A stretch of DNA of 61,094 bases from Solidesulfovibrio aerotolerans. Lineage in GTDB: Bacteria; Desulfobacterota; Desulfovibrionia; Desulfovibrionales; Desulfovibrionaceae. The DNA lies in NCBI RefSeq assembly GCF_009856865.1, contig NZ_WVUD01000027.1:1-61094 (forward strand). The letters are read 5' to 3'. The position numbers and the translations under genes were made by a program. The notes under the pieces were generated by a model. That model was not told where the DNA came from. It did not search any database and saw nothing but the letters and a program-made list of their open reading frames with translations. This document shows, one piece after another, positions 26,022 to 34,518 of the stretch. The number at the start of each line of letters is the position of its first letter. Within the stretch, counting starts at the first letter, position 1.

Positions 26022-26049
26022 TATATAAGTCATTGCGGCGGACTGTCGA
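26022..26049 (-). promoter_or_regulatory. Sigma-70-like promoter for clpSA
   Basis: On the minus strand TCGACA (26044-26049) and TATATA (26022-26027) are 16 bp apart, close to the sigma-70 consensus, and lie about 70 bp upstream of the clpS ATG in the 200-bp gap after the CYTH gene. Inferred from consensus only. Confidence 0.4.
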
Positions 26050-26155
26050 GGGGGCGCAAGGCCGCGCCCAGCACCCCGGACTCCATGCTCTGGCCTACGG
26101 AAAAATGCGGCCACTGACAACTGCGTTGGCAGCAAGCTGAAATCGTTGGTGCTTT

Positions 26156-26758
26156 TTAGTGCGATCCAGCCAATTCGGCCAGGATGCTGCGACGTGTGTC
26201 GGGCGGGAAGACGAAGCTTGTCTGCGGGGGCAGATTGTGGGCGCGGCGGTACGCCTGATGCAATTCGTGGTAGGTCTCGGGCCGGGCCTGCTCCATGGCT
26301 AAGCCAAGCCGCGCGGCCAGTGCCGGGATGGCTGCGGCCGGGCCTTCGATCTCCAGGTAGCGGCCAAAGGGGAGTTCGTCGAGACAGACCAGGGTGTCTC
26401 CGACCTGCCAGGTTTCCCGGACTTTTTCGTAGCGCAGAAACGGCACATAGCCCAAGGCGGCGAATATGGCCTCCAGGGCCACGGCGTCGGCCACCTCGGT
26501 TTCGATCTCCCGACGGATTTTAAGCCCTGTGCGGCCTGCCGTCTCGGACGGGAGCTTGACCGTCACCTTACATCCGGCGTCGCGCCGGATGCGCAGCAGC
26601 ACGTCGCTCCCCCGCAACGTGCCGGCCGCATCATCAAGGACCACGTTCTCCTCAAAGCAGCGCGCGCGCAACACACCGCCGGCAGCGGAGAGGGCCGGAC
26701 GCACGGCGTCGAAATCCGCCACGACAAATTTGGTTTCGATCTCGTCAGCGATGGTCAT
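26156..26758 (-). CDS. CYTH domain protein (class IV adenylate cyclase-like)
   Basis: A 200-residue triphosphate tunnel protein. The N-terminus MTIADEIETKFVV carries the ExExK motif, and acidic/basic strand residues follow (LLRIRRDAGCKVTVKLP; GRYLEIEGP). The class IV cyclase/CyaB and thiamine-triphosphatase-like groups share this fold, so the product may be a cyclase or a phosphohydrolase. The ATG at 26758 has gagaaggggg upstream; a GTG two codons earlier is also possible. It lies in its own unit between clpS and repeat B. Confidence 0.8.
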   Translation of the reverse strand: MTIADEIETKFVVADFDAVRPALSAAGGVLRARCFEENVVLDDAAGTLRGSDVLLRIRRDAGCKVTVKLPSETAGRTGLKIRREIETEVADAVALEAIFAALGYVPFLRYEKVRETWQVGDTLVCLDELPFGRYLEIEGPAAAIPALAARLGLAMEQARPETYHELHQAYRRAHNLPPQTSFVFPPDTRRSILAELAGSH

Positions 26759-26853
26759 GCGCACCCCCTTCTCCGGCCGAAGCCGGCCCGGTTGCCAGCC
26801 AACGCGGAATCCCTTGAAAAACTTTCCCCGATAAGGGGTGCCCGGTGGATGAA

Positions 26854-27008
26854 CCCCCGGCCGCCGGAGAAATGGTGGTTCCCGTCAAGCCTGCCGTGCG
26901 GCCTTGCCCGCACCCACCCACCGTTGCGGCAACGCCGTTCCCCTTTAACCCCTTGCCTTCCAGGTGGGATTCCAAAGGGCTCAGCCCTTTGGCCGCCGGA
27001 GGCCTCTT
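26854..27008 (-). repeat. Intergenic repeat element, copy B
   Basis: Second copy of the element at 234-403. The core 26926-27003 matches 321-397 with few differences. A perfect hairpin at 26972-26992 (9-bp arms ccaaagggc/gccctttgg, loop tca) matches the mismatched one at 369-389. As with copy A it directly follows the 3' end of a minus-strand gene (cheB, stop at 27039) in the same orientation. The whole gap 26765-27038 has no gene. Confidence 0.75.
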
Positions 27009-27038
27009 CTGCCTTTTCTTTATTTCTCTTCCCTTATG

Positions 27039-28112
27039 CTAGCCGGTGCAGGCTCGGACCACTTCGTAGGCGATGGCACCAAGGGGCATGACCTTATCCA
27101 CGCCACCGAGTTTGATGGCTTCCTGGGGCATGCCGAAGACCACGCACGACGCTTCGTCCTGGGCGATGGTGTAGGCCCCGACTTCGTGCATTTCCAGCAT
27201 TCCGGCCGCGCCGTCGTCGCCCATGCCGGTCATGATGACGCCCACGACGTTTTTTCCGGCATAGCGGGCGGCGGAACGAAAGAGCACATCGACGCTGGGC
27301 CGGTGCCGGCGCACCAGCGGCCCGTCCTTGACCTCGACATAGTAGCGCGCGCCGCTGCGTTTGAGCAGCATGTGGCGGTTACCTGGCGCAATGAGCGCCT
27401 GCCCGCGCAGGATGGTATCGCCGTCGGCGGCTTCCTTGACCGTGATGCGGCAGATGCCGTCGAGGCGTTTGGCAAAGGCGGCGGTGAACTGTTCGGGCAT
27501 GTGTTGGACAATGGTGATGCCAGGGCAGTCCTGGGGCATGGCTTCCAGGAATTCGCGCAGGGCCTCGGTGCCGCCGGTGGACGCGCCCACGGCCACGACC
27601 TTGTCGGTGGTCTGAAACATGGCTTTGCCGGTGGGGCCGGGCAGCATGGCGTCGGCGGACAGCTTGGGGGAGACCTTCATCGGCCCGGACGCAGCCAGCC
27701 GTTTGAGGCGCGCCCGGGCAGCGCCCTTGACCGCATCCACCACGCGGATGCGCGATTCTTCCAAAAACTGGCGGGTGCCGAGTTTGGGCTTGAGGATGAC
27801 GTCCACTGCGCCGTATTCCATGGCCCGCAGCATGGTTTCCGAACCGGCTTCGGTGAGCGTGGAGCAGATGACCACGGGGATGGGATGCTGGGTCATGATT
27901 TTGCGTAAAAACGTCAGCCCGTCCATGCGCGGCATTTCGATGTCCAGGGTTATGACATCGGGGGTCTGCGTTTCCATACGCTTGACCGCAGCATAGGGGT
28001 CACCGGCAGAGCCGATGACTTCGATTTCCGGATCTGAGGCCAGGATATCGGTCAGGGTCTGGCGAACCAGGGCGGAGTCGTCCACCACCAGAACCTTGAT
28101 TGTCTGCTTCAC
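27039..28112 (-). CDS. cheB: Chemotaxis response regulator protein-glutamate methylesterase CheB
   Basis: The 357-residue enzyme removes methyl groups from chemoreceptors when phosphorylated by CheA. The receiver domain has D57 ([10 protein letters not shown]) as phosphorylation site; the methylesterase domain has the catalytic serine in [10 protein letters not shown], histidine in [10 protein letters not shown], and aspartate in TGMGDDGA. It is the last gene of the mcp-cheA-cheW-cheR-cheB operon, 33 bp after cheR. The 3' end abuts repeat element B. Confidence 0.95.
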   Translation of the reverse strand: MKQTIKVLVVDDSALVRQTLTDILASDPEIEVIGSAGDPYAAVKRMETQTPDVITLDIEMPRMDGLTFLRKIMTQHPIPVVICSTLTEAGSETMLRAMEYGAVDVILKPKLGTRQFLEESRIRVVDAVKGAARARLKRLAASGPMKVSPKLSADAMLPGPTGKAMFQTTDKVVAVGASTGGTEALREFLEAMPQDCPGITIVQHMPEQFTAAFAKRLDGICRITVKEAADGDTILRGQALIAPGNRHMLLKRSGARYYVEVKDGPLVRRHRPSVDVLFRSAARYAGKNVVGVIMTGMGDDGAAGMLEMHEVGAYTIAQDEASCVVFGMPQEAIKLGGVDKVMPLGAIAYEVVRACTG

Positions 28113-28145
28113 GCAAAACCTCGCAAACAGAATTCGTAAGTAGCG

Positions 28146-29006
28146 TTAAATCTTTCTATATACTGTCGGGGCGTGCTGGCGCAAGGGCAGGTCCATACCG
28201 GTGAGGCTTTCGGAGTGGCCGATGAATAAAAAACCGCCGGGCAGCAATTGGGTGCAGAATTTCTGGAGCAGCCGTTCCTGGGTGGCCCGGTCGAAATAGA
28301 TCATGACATTGCGGCAAAAAATGGTGTCCAACGGTTCTGGGAAAGCGAAGGAATCCATAAAGTTGAGACGTCTGAAATCCACGAGGCGGCGGATGTCCGG
28401 CACCACCCGCACCAGACGCTTGGCGTGGTCCTTGCTGCGCAGAAAATAGCGGCGCTTGAAGTCCAGGGTCATCTTGCCCACGCGTTCCTCAGGATAGACG
28501 CCATTTTTGGCCATGGCCAGCACCCGGGTGGAAATATCCGTGGCCATGACGCCAAACCGAAAGCCCGGGGCACGCGCGGCGAATTCCGAGAGCACCATGC
28601 ACAGGGTATAGGGTTCCTCGCCCGTGGAACACCCGGCGCTCCAGAGCCGAAAGGGCCGGCTCGTGCTGTATTGCTTGCGCCACAGCGGCAGGGTCTGCTC
28701 GGTCATGATCTCGAAATGGCGCGGCTCCCGGAAAAATTCCGTGGTATTGGTGGTGATGACATCAATAAGCTGGACGAGTTCGGCATCAAGTCCTTCGGGG
28801 CTGAAAAGGTATTCGTAGTAGTCGTGGTAACCGGCCTTGCCCAGTTGGCGCAGACGCTTTTGCAGCCGCGCTTCGACCATGACCTTTTTCGACGACGGCA
28901 GCTTGATGCCGACCTCGGTATGGATGAATTCACTCAGTCGTTTGAATTCCTTGTCGGTCATGGCGACAAGACCGGAAGTCCGGCCGGGAGGGGCGCTTGG
29001 GAGCAT
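28146..29006 (-). CDS. cheR: Chemotaxis protein methyltransferase CheR
   Basis: The 286-residue enzyme methylates receptor glutamates with S-adenosylmethionine. The N-terminal helical domain (LSEFIHTEVGIKLPSSKK) and SAM domain are present: TTEFFREPRHFE, WSAGCSTGEEPYTLCM and FCRNVMIYFD, all CheR hallmarks. The start at 29006 lies six bases after the cheW stop; an inner ATG at 28961 lacks a ribosome binding site. It is in the operon with cheA, cheW and cheB. Confidence 0.95.
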   Translation of the reverse strand: MLPSAPPGRTSGLVAMTDKEFKRLSEFIHTEVGIKLPSSKKVMVEARLQKRLRQLGKAGYHDYYEYLFSPEGLDAELVQLIDVITTNTTEFFREPRHFEIMTEQTLPLWRKQYSTSRPFRLWSAGCSTGEEPYTLCMVLSEFAARAPGFRFGVMATDISTRVLAMAKNGVYPEERVGKMTLDFKRRYFLRSKDHAKRLVRVVPDIRRLVDFRRLNFMDSFAFPEPLDTIFCRNVMIYFDRATQERLLQKFCTQLLPGGFLFIGHSESLTGMDLPLRQHAPTVYRKI

Positions 29007-29011
29007 GGGAA

Positions 29012-29524
29012 TCAGGCCTCACCGGCGTCGGGGCCGGCATCCCCCAGGGTCTGGGCCAGCCCGGCCAGTTCCATTGAGGTAAAAACCTTGTTGATATCGA
29101 GGATGATGATGAACTGGTCCCCGGTCTTGCCCATGCCCCGGATGAACTCGGCCCGGATGGGCGTCCCCATGCGCGGCGGCGGCTCGATCTGCCCGGTTTC
29201 CATTTCATAGACCTCCTGGACCGAATCGGCCAACGCCCCGAGCACCGTGCCCTCGCCGTCCAGGCAGACTTCCACGATGATGATGCAGGTATTGACCGTG
29301 CGCTCGGTGGCCCCCAGGCCAAACTTCATCTTGAGGTCCACCACCGGCACGGCCCGGCCGCGCAGATTGATCACACCGCGAATATAGTCGGGCGTACGGG
29401 GAACCCGGGTGATGTTGACAAGTTCGAGAACCTCGCGCACCGACGCAATGTCGAGGGCAAAGAACTCGCGTTCCAGGGTGAACGTCAGATACTGGTTGTC
29501 GTTGGTGGTTGCGGCCTCGGCCAT
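29012..29524 (-). CDS. cheW: Chemotaxis coupling protein CheW
   Basis: A 170-residue CheW scaffold linking receptor to CheA: FTLEREFFALDIASVREVLE, then RVPRTPDYIRGVINLRGRAV, the typical CheW core. The start at 29524 has ggaggaa upstream, so 60 in-frame bases above it are not used. It sits between cheA and cheR in the operon. Confidence 0.93.
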   Translation of the reverse strand: MAEAATTNDNQYLTFTLEREFFALDIASVREVLELVNITRVPRTPDYIRGVINLRGRAVPVVDLKMKFGLGATERTVNTCIIIVEVCLDGEGTVLGALADSVQEVYEMETGQIEPPPRMGTPIRAEFIRGMGKTGDQFIIILDINKVFTSMELAGLAQTLGDAGPDAGEA

Positions 29525-29596
29525 ATCTTCCTCCCGCCATCGCGGTATTGTCTCGTGTTGCGTAGGGGTTGCCAAAAAAAACACTGCGGTTTCGAG

Positions 29597-31723
29597 CTAG
29601 AGTGAAGGTGCGCCTTCAGTTCCAACAGCCCGTCGCACCAACGCGGCGACATCCAGAATCAGCGCCATGGAACCGTCGCCCCGAATGGTGGCACCGGAAA
29701 ATTCCCCAATGTCCCGATAGAGCCGGCCCAGACTTTTGATGACGGTTTGGTGTTCGCCCACCACCCGGTCAACGGCAATGCCAATGCGTTCGCCGTCCGC
29801 CTTGACCACGACAACGGGTTCAATGACCGGGGCTGTGCCGGCAATGCCGAAAAGTTCGCGCAACCGCAGGACCGGTGCCACTTCACCGCGCAGATTGATG
29901 ATGCGTCGTCGGCCCCCGTCAGCCTCCCGGGGCAGCTCCACGCATTCCTCGACCAGGGTAAGCGGCACGACGTAGTATTCCCCTTCCACCTGCACCTGCA
30001 AGCCGTCAATGATGGCCAGGGTGAGCGGCAACCGGACGCTGATGGACGTGCCAACTCCCGGTTCGGAGTCGATTTCCACACTGCCGCGCAGGGCATCGAT
30101 GGCCCGTTTGACCACGTCCATGCCCACACCCCGCCCGGAGATGCTGGTAACGGCCTTGGCCGTGGAAAAGCCCGGCTGAAAGATAAGGGCGTAGAGTTCC
30201 TTGGCTGACAGGTCGGCTCCTGGCGCGATCAGCCCCCGGGCCTCGGCCTTGACCCGGATGGCGGCGGCATCGAGTCCCCCGCCGTCGTCAGCCACGGTGA
30301 TGACCACCTCACCCCCGACATGGGCGGCGGTCAGGCTGATCCGGCCGATGATAGGCTTGCCGGCGGCGAGGCGGACTTCGGGCCGTTCGATGCCGTGGTC
30401 GATGCTGTTGCGCAGGAGATGGACCAGCGGATCGCCCAGGCGTTCGATGACTGTCTTGTCAAACTCGGTTTCCTCGCCGCTGGTCACAAGCTCGATATCC
30501 TTGCCAAGTTCAGCGGAAAGATCGCGGATGAGGCGGCGGAATTTGGCGAAGGTCGCCCCAATGGGCAGCATGCGGATGGACAGGGTGGAATCGCGCAGGC
30601 TGCCGCTTAAGCGTTCCAGGTGTTCGGCCAGGCTGCGCATGACGACGTCGCCCCGCTCTTCCACGGCCTGACGGATCTGGGCCTGGACAATGACCAGTTC
30701 GCCCACGAGATCGACCAGGAAATCGAGCTTGTCGGCGGCCACCCGAATGCTCGACGTCTTGTCCTGGCGCTCGGGTTTGGCCTGGCACAGATCGCGCACG
30801 GCGGCCTGCTCGGCCAGGGCCGAGGCCACCTGGGTCGGTTGCACCAGCCCCTGGCCGGTCAAAATGTCGCCGAGCCGCTTTTGCGAAGACAACGCCGCTT
30901 CCAGATCTCCGGCGGCAATATCCCCGCGTTCGACGAGAATCTGCCCAAGGCGTTTGTGGACCAGCTCGCCGTCAGCCGTGCTGCCGTCGTCGAGCAGATC
31001 AATGGCCAGATCGCAGCTGTCCTCGGCAAAGACGAAGATGTCGGCCACCGCCTCGCTGGTGGCTGCGGCGCGCAGGACGCAATCCCACCAGACGCAGCAG
31101 GACTCGGGGTCAAGCTCGGCCAGGGACGGGACGTTCTCGACATGGGGATAGAGCCGGCACTGGCCCAAGTCGATGACATCCGCAAGCAAATGCAGCGGGT
31201 TGTTGCCCGTGATCAGCATATCGGCGTGGGGCGTGATGCGCAGGCGGAAAATACGGGGCTGGTCAGTCCTGGCGTCTGCTGGCGCGTGGGCGTGCCTGTC
31301 CGCCCCGGCCTGGGTCTGATCGGCACCTGCCTCGACGTCTCCGGCATAGGCGCGAAAGCCGTCAAGAAGAAGGCGCCCCTGGGCGGCTACGGCACTATCC
31401 TGATCCGTTTTGGGTTCGAGCAAGGCCCGGATATGGTCGCAGGCGTGCAGCGACAGATCGAGCAACTGCCGGTTGACGGCGAGCTGTCCGTTTCGCACCC
31501 GGTCAAAGACGGTTTCAACATCGTGGGTAAACGCCGCAATGTCGTCAAACCCGAACATGGCCCCGGAGCCTTTGATGGTGTGCATGGCCCGAAAAATCTT
31601 GTGCAGCAGATCGGCGTCGTCGGGCGTGCGCTCCAACTCCAAAAGCGATGCCTCGAGATCGGCCAAGAGCTCCCGGGCCTCTTCCAGATAGGCCAAGCGA
31701 TGGACATCGTCCTGGGATATCAT
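29597..31723 (-). CDS. cheA: Chemotaxis histidine kinase CheA with tandem MshEN-type motifs
   Basis: The 708-residue kinase has an HPt domain with phosphoacceptor H48 in AMHTIKGSG, a long inter-domain region, the dimerisation and HATPase domains (GDPLVHLLRNSIDHGIERPE; GRGVGMDVV), and a C-terminal CheW-like regulatory domain. The inter-domain region is unusual: residues 258-281 and 283-306 are two 24-residue motifs of the RLGxxLxxxG...L...L..Q type (R258, L259, G260, G267, L274, L278, Q281; R283, L284, G285, G292, V299, L303, Q306). This pattern defines MshEN c-di-GMP-binding domains. Between the HPt and these motifs is a region with DPESCCVWWDCVLR seen in related CheAs. Transcribed with the soluble receptor, cheW, cheR and cheB. 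Confidence 0.93.
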   Translation of the reverse strand: MISQDDVHRLAYLEEARELLADLEASLLELERTPDDADLLHKIFRAMHTIKGSGAMFGFDDIAAFTHDVETVFDRVRNGQLAVNRQLLDLSLHACDHIRALLEPKTDQDSAVAAQGRLLLDGFRAYAGDVEAGADQTQAGADRHAHAPADARTDQPRIFRLRITPHADMLITGNNPLHLLADVIDLGQCRLYPHVENVPSLAELDPESCCVWWDCVLRAAATSEAVADIFVFAEDSCDLAIDLLDDGSTADGELVHKRLGQILVERGDIAAGDLEAALSSQKRLGDILTGQGLVQPTQVASALAEQAAVRDLCQAKPERQDKTSSIRVAADKLDFLVDLVGELVIVQAQIRQAVEERGDVVMRSLAEHLERLSGSLRDSTLSIRMLPIGATFAKFRRLIRDLSAELGKDIELVTSGEETEFDKTVIERLGDPLVHLLRNSIDHGIERPEVRLAAGKPIIGRISLTAAHVGGEVVITVADDGGGLDAAAIRVKAEARGLIAPGADLSAKELYALIFQPGFSTAKAVTSISGRGVGMDVVKRAIDALRGSVEIDSEPGVGTSISVRLPLTLAIIDGLQVQVEGEYYVVPLTLVEECVELPREADGGRRRIINLRGEVAPVLRLRELFGIAGTAPVIEPVVVVKADGERIGIAVDRVVGEHQTVIKSLGRLYRDIGEFSGATIRGDGSMALILDVAALVRRAVGTEGAPSL
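30806..30952 (-). other. Tandem MshEN-like 24-residue motifs within cheA
   Basis: These bases encode residues 258-306 of CheA, two copies of the RLG-x6-G-x6-L-x3-L-x2-Q pattern. In MshE-type receptors two such motifs are separated by about five residues and bind one c-di-GMP each side; here only K282 separates them, so binding may differ. The feature overlaps the cheA coding sequence and marks a domain, not a gene. Confidence 0.6.
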
Positions 31724-31762
31724 ACTCTGGCTGGCTCCTGTGCCCTCCGGGGCGTCATGGCC

Positions 31763-33562
31763 CTAGAACAACTCCACGTTATCCCCGAACTCGGCAGGCG
31801 CTTGCGCTGCCGCGAGGGACTCTCGCCGGGCCGGCTTGTTTTTCCGGGACAGTCCGAAGGCGGCTTCGTGCACATCCCGCTCGGCTTCCATGGTATAGCG
31901 GTCGTAAAGCTGGCGCAGCCGGGCACTGCGTCCCCTGCCGCCGCCGGGAACCAGTTTTTTCGACGCGGCGATCTGGCTTTCCAAGGCGCTGCGCAGGCTG
32001 GTCAGGCTGCGGCCGATTTCACGGTCAAAGGAAATGTCACGGGCCAGAACCTCGGCCCGGTCGCCCCAGATGACGCTGGCTTGGCGCAGGGAGGCAAAGA
32101 GATCCTCACAGCGTCGTGCCGTTTGGGCGGTTTCGCCCAGCACGGTATCCAGTTCCCCCACCACGCGCCACGCCTCGGCTTGGTCATTATACCGGCTGGC
32201 ATTTTCCTGCAACCCGATAGAAGCATTGGAAATATCCCCAAGGATGCGGGCTACGGCATTGGTCTGGCTGCGCGCCTCGGCCGAGAGGCGCTGGATGGCC
32301 AGGGCCAAAACGCCCAGGGCCGCCCCGGCCTCGCCGGTATGGGCGGCCTTGATGCTGGCGTTGATGGCGATAAGCTCGATCTCCGTTCCCACCTCTTCAA
32401 TCGCCTCAATGGCGCCGCCCATGCCGGAAATGGTCTCGACCACGGCATTCATGATGTCACCCAGGGCTTCACCCTGGGCGACAAAATCGCCAAGTTCGGT
32501 TTTGACCGTGGCCACGCCGGCCTCCAGCCTGGACAGGGGGGTCTGGGAAACGCCGTCGCCGGCAACGCCGGCAATGGCGTCGCCGATGCCGCGGATGCGT
32601 CCGGCCAGGGAGGTCAGGGAGCTGCGCAGGGTGTCGGCCGCTTCGGTAAAATGCGTATCCGCACTGGCGATTTGCGACGTTTGCAGGGTGAGCACGTCAG
32701 CCACGAAGGCCACGAGTTCCAGCAGGGCCTGGGGCGTGGCCCCGTCTGTGGTTTCGGTGTCGATCATGACTGCGGTTTCGTGCAGGGAATGCTCGGCATG
32801 CTCGATCTGCTGACGGACAATATCGTGGGATTGCATGGACTTGACAGCCTGCCCGATGTCATACGCGATCTCGGTGGCACTGCGGGACAGTTCCTGGGAC
32901 ACGGCGGCGGAACTTCCGGCCATGTCGCTTAACGCGGCAATGTTGGCCCCGAGTTGCCGGCCGATGACCTCGTGGCATTGTTCCTGGGTGTTGAGGATGT
33001 CCAGGTTGTGCTGCCGGGCCGACTGGACATGGCCGCGCAAGGTTTCGATGCGTGCGGCGATACCGGCGCAGTGGTCAACGATCTGGTGGGCCAGCTTTTC
33101 GACGTCATCAGCGAGGGTGGTAAAGCCCCGGCCGTCAGCCCCGAGACGGGCGCTTTCGATGCGGGTGGCGATGCCAAGCATACTTAAATGCTTAACAATT
33201 TTTGAAAAGGCAGACAGAATATTGGAAAGTTCGTCAACAATGCGGACCACGCCGTCAATTTCCACCAGGCTCTGATGGCCGGCGGCCCGGGCCTTGTCGT
33301 CGGTGAGGGACTTGAGTTCTTCGGACAAGTCGTTGAGCTTGGCGTGCATGTCCTGGGCTGCGGTGCAGTCAACCAACCCTTGGGCAGTGCCGGAAATGTC
33401 CTCACAACTCGATTGCAAGGCGTATAACGCCTCGCCAAGCTCCAGAAAATCCTGTTCGCGGGCTTTGACAACAACGGACAGCCCCTGCTCCGTTCCGCCA
33501 AGGGCCTGCCTGCATTGCCGCATAAGATCGCGGACGACAGTTGACTGAGTCGTATCGGCCAT
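31763..33562 (-). CDS. Soluble methyl-accepting chemotaxis-like protein
   Basis: A 599-residue, all-helical protein with no membrane segment or recognised sensory domain. Two regions resemble the receptor signalling tip: one near the N-terminal third (MLGIATRIESARLGADGRGF) and one in the C-terminal half (LIAINASIKAAHTGEAGAAL). Each is imperfect compared with standard receptors. It is the first gene of the che operon and probably couples to the adjacent CheA/CheW. The start at 33562 (MADTTQST) has ggatgggg upstream; an ATG nine bases earlier is possible. The gene ends 39 bases before cheA. What it senses is unknown. Confidence 0.8.
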   Translation of the reverse strand: MADTTQSTVVRDLMRQCRQALGGTEQGLSVVVKAREQDFLELGEALYALQSSCEDISGTAQGLVDCTAAQDMHAKLNDLSEELKSLTDDKARAAGHQSLVEIDGVVRIVDELSNILSAFSKIVKHLSMLGIATRIESARLGADGRGFTTLADDVEKLAHQIVDHCAGIAARIETLRGHVQSARQHNLDILNTQEQCHEVIGRQLGANIAALSDMAGSSAAVSQELSRSATEIAYDIGQAVKSMQSHDIVRQQIEHAEHSLHETAVMIDTETTDGATPQALLELVAFVADVLTLQTSQIASADTHFTEAADTLRSSLTSLAGRIRGIGDAIAGVAGDGVSQTPLSRLEAGVATVKTELGDFVAQGEALGDIMNAVVETISGMGGAIEAIEEVGTEIELIAINASIKAAHTGEAGAALGVLALAIQRLSAEARSQTNAVARILGDISNASIGLQENASRYNDQAEAWRVVGELDTVLGETAQTARRCEDLFASLRQASVIWGDRAEVLARDISFDREIGRSLTSLRSALESQIAASKKLVPGGGRGRSARLRQLYDRYTMEAERDVHEAAFGLSRKNKPARRESLAAAQAPAEFGDNVELF

Positions 33563-33742
33563 AGTCCCCATCCCTGCCGCATCGTCTGCAGCTTACGGGT
33601 CAAACGCCCGGACGATCCCTCCAGCACACAGGACGTTGGCTGTGCTGACGGTGTCCAAGCCTGGGCCTAGGCTACACGCTTACCGGGAAAAATCAAAATG
33701 TTCTTGCGCCGCAAACGACGCCGGCCAGACGCTGCCCGACCG

Positions 33743-34327
33743 TTAACGGCGACGGTTACGCAGGGCTTTTCGCAGCCAAAATCCCAGGGCGATCAGGGCG
33801 GCCAGGCCCAGAATAGCAAGTTCGGCGTTATGCACGTTGTCGATGACCCGGGTCAGCACGTTTTCCAGCAGGCTGCCGAAGACATAGCCCACCGAGGCAA
33901 AGGACACGGCCCAGATGGCCGCACCAATAGCATTTAATAAAAAAAACTTGAGAACCGTGATGTCCGCCGTGCCCAGGACAAACGGGGTCAGGTTGCGCAA
34001 ACCGTAGAAAAACCGAAAGGACAGGATGAGCACTTCCTGGTACTTGCGCAGCATGGTATGGACCTTTTCGGCCCGATTCCGCCATTTCTCGCTGTTATTA
34101 AGCAGCTTTCGGCCATAATGACGGCCTATGAAAAAGGCGGTCTGGTCGCCGGCCAGGCTGCCGCAAAAAGCGACCAGGATGACCAGGCGCAGATCCAGAT
34201 TGAAATCCGGCGACTGGGCCGCAAAGCCAGCCAGCAGCAGGATGGTCTCGCCCTCCAGGAAGGTTCCGACAAACAGCGCCAGATAGCCGTACTGCGCAAT
34301 CAATTCCTTAAAGAATTCAATGGACAT
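33743..34327 (-). CDS. DedA family membrane protein
   Basis: A 194-residue polytopic protein with the DedA/SNARE-associated core: YGYLALFVGTFLEGETILLL, GSLAGDQTAFFIGRHYGRKL and FRFFYGLRNLTPFVLG. DedA proteins act in membrane homeostasis and include undecaprenyl-phosphate and lipid scramblase-like transporters. The start at 34327 has aggatct upstream. It lies upstream of the che operon on the same strand, with 180 bp between, and is divergent from the PAS kinase. Confidence 0.87.
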   Translation of the reverse strand: MSIEFFKELIAQYGYLALFVGTFLEGETILLLAGFAAQSPDFNLDLRLVILVAFCGSLAGDQTAFFIGRHYGRKLLNNSEKWRNRAEKVHTMLRKYQEVLILSFRFFYGLRNLTPFVLGTADITVLKFFLLNAIGAAIWAVSFASVGYVFGSLLENVLTRVIDNVHNAELAILGLAALIALGFWLRKALRNRRR

Positions 34328-34518
34328 AGATCCTGCCTCAGCAAGGCTCCGCCTGTACCGGAGCGTAATGGAAACATGGCGAGAAGTATGCGGTTCCCCG
34401 TCGTCTGTCCACATTCTTTTGAAAAATTTCCCGGACCAGCCGCACCGTCCCCGGCATGCCTTGATAAGCCGCCGCGACTCTGGCACAAGGTTTAGCAACC
34501 TTATACCAAAAGCCGCCT

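Noticed and set aside
34480-34498. TGGCAC...TTAGCA before the PAS kinase as a sigma-54 site
   Set aside because: The GG-to-GC spacing is 11, not 10, and the -12 box is weak.
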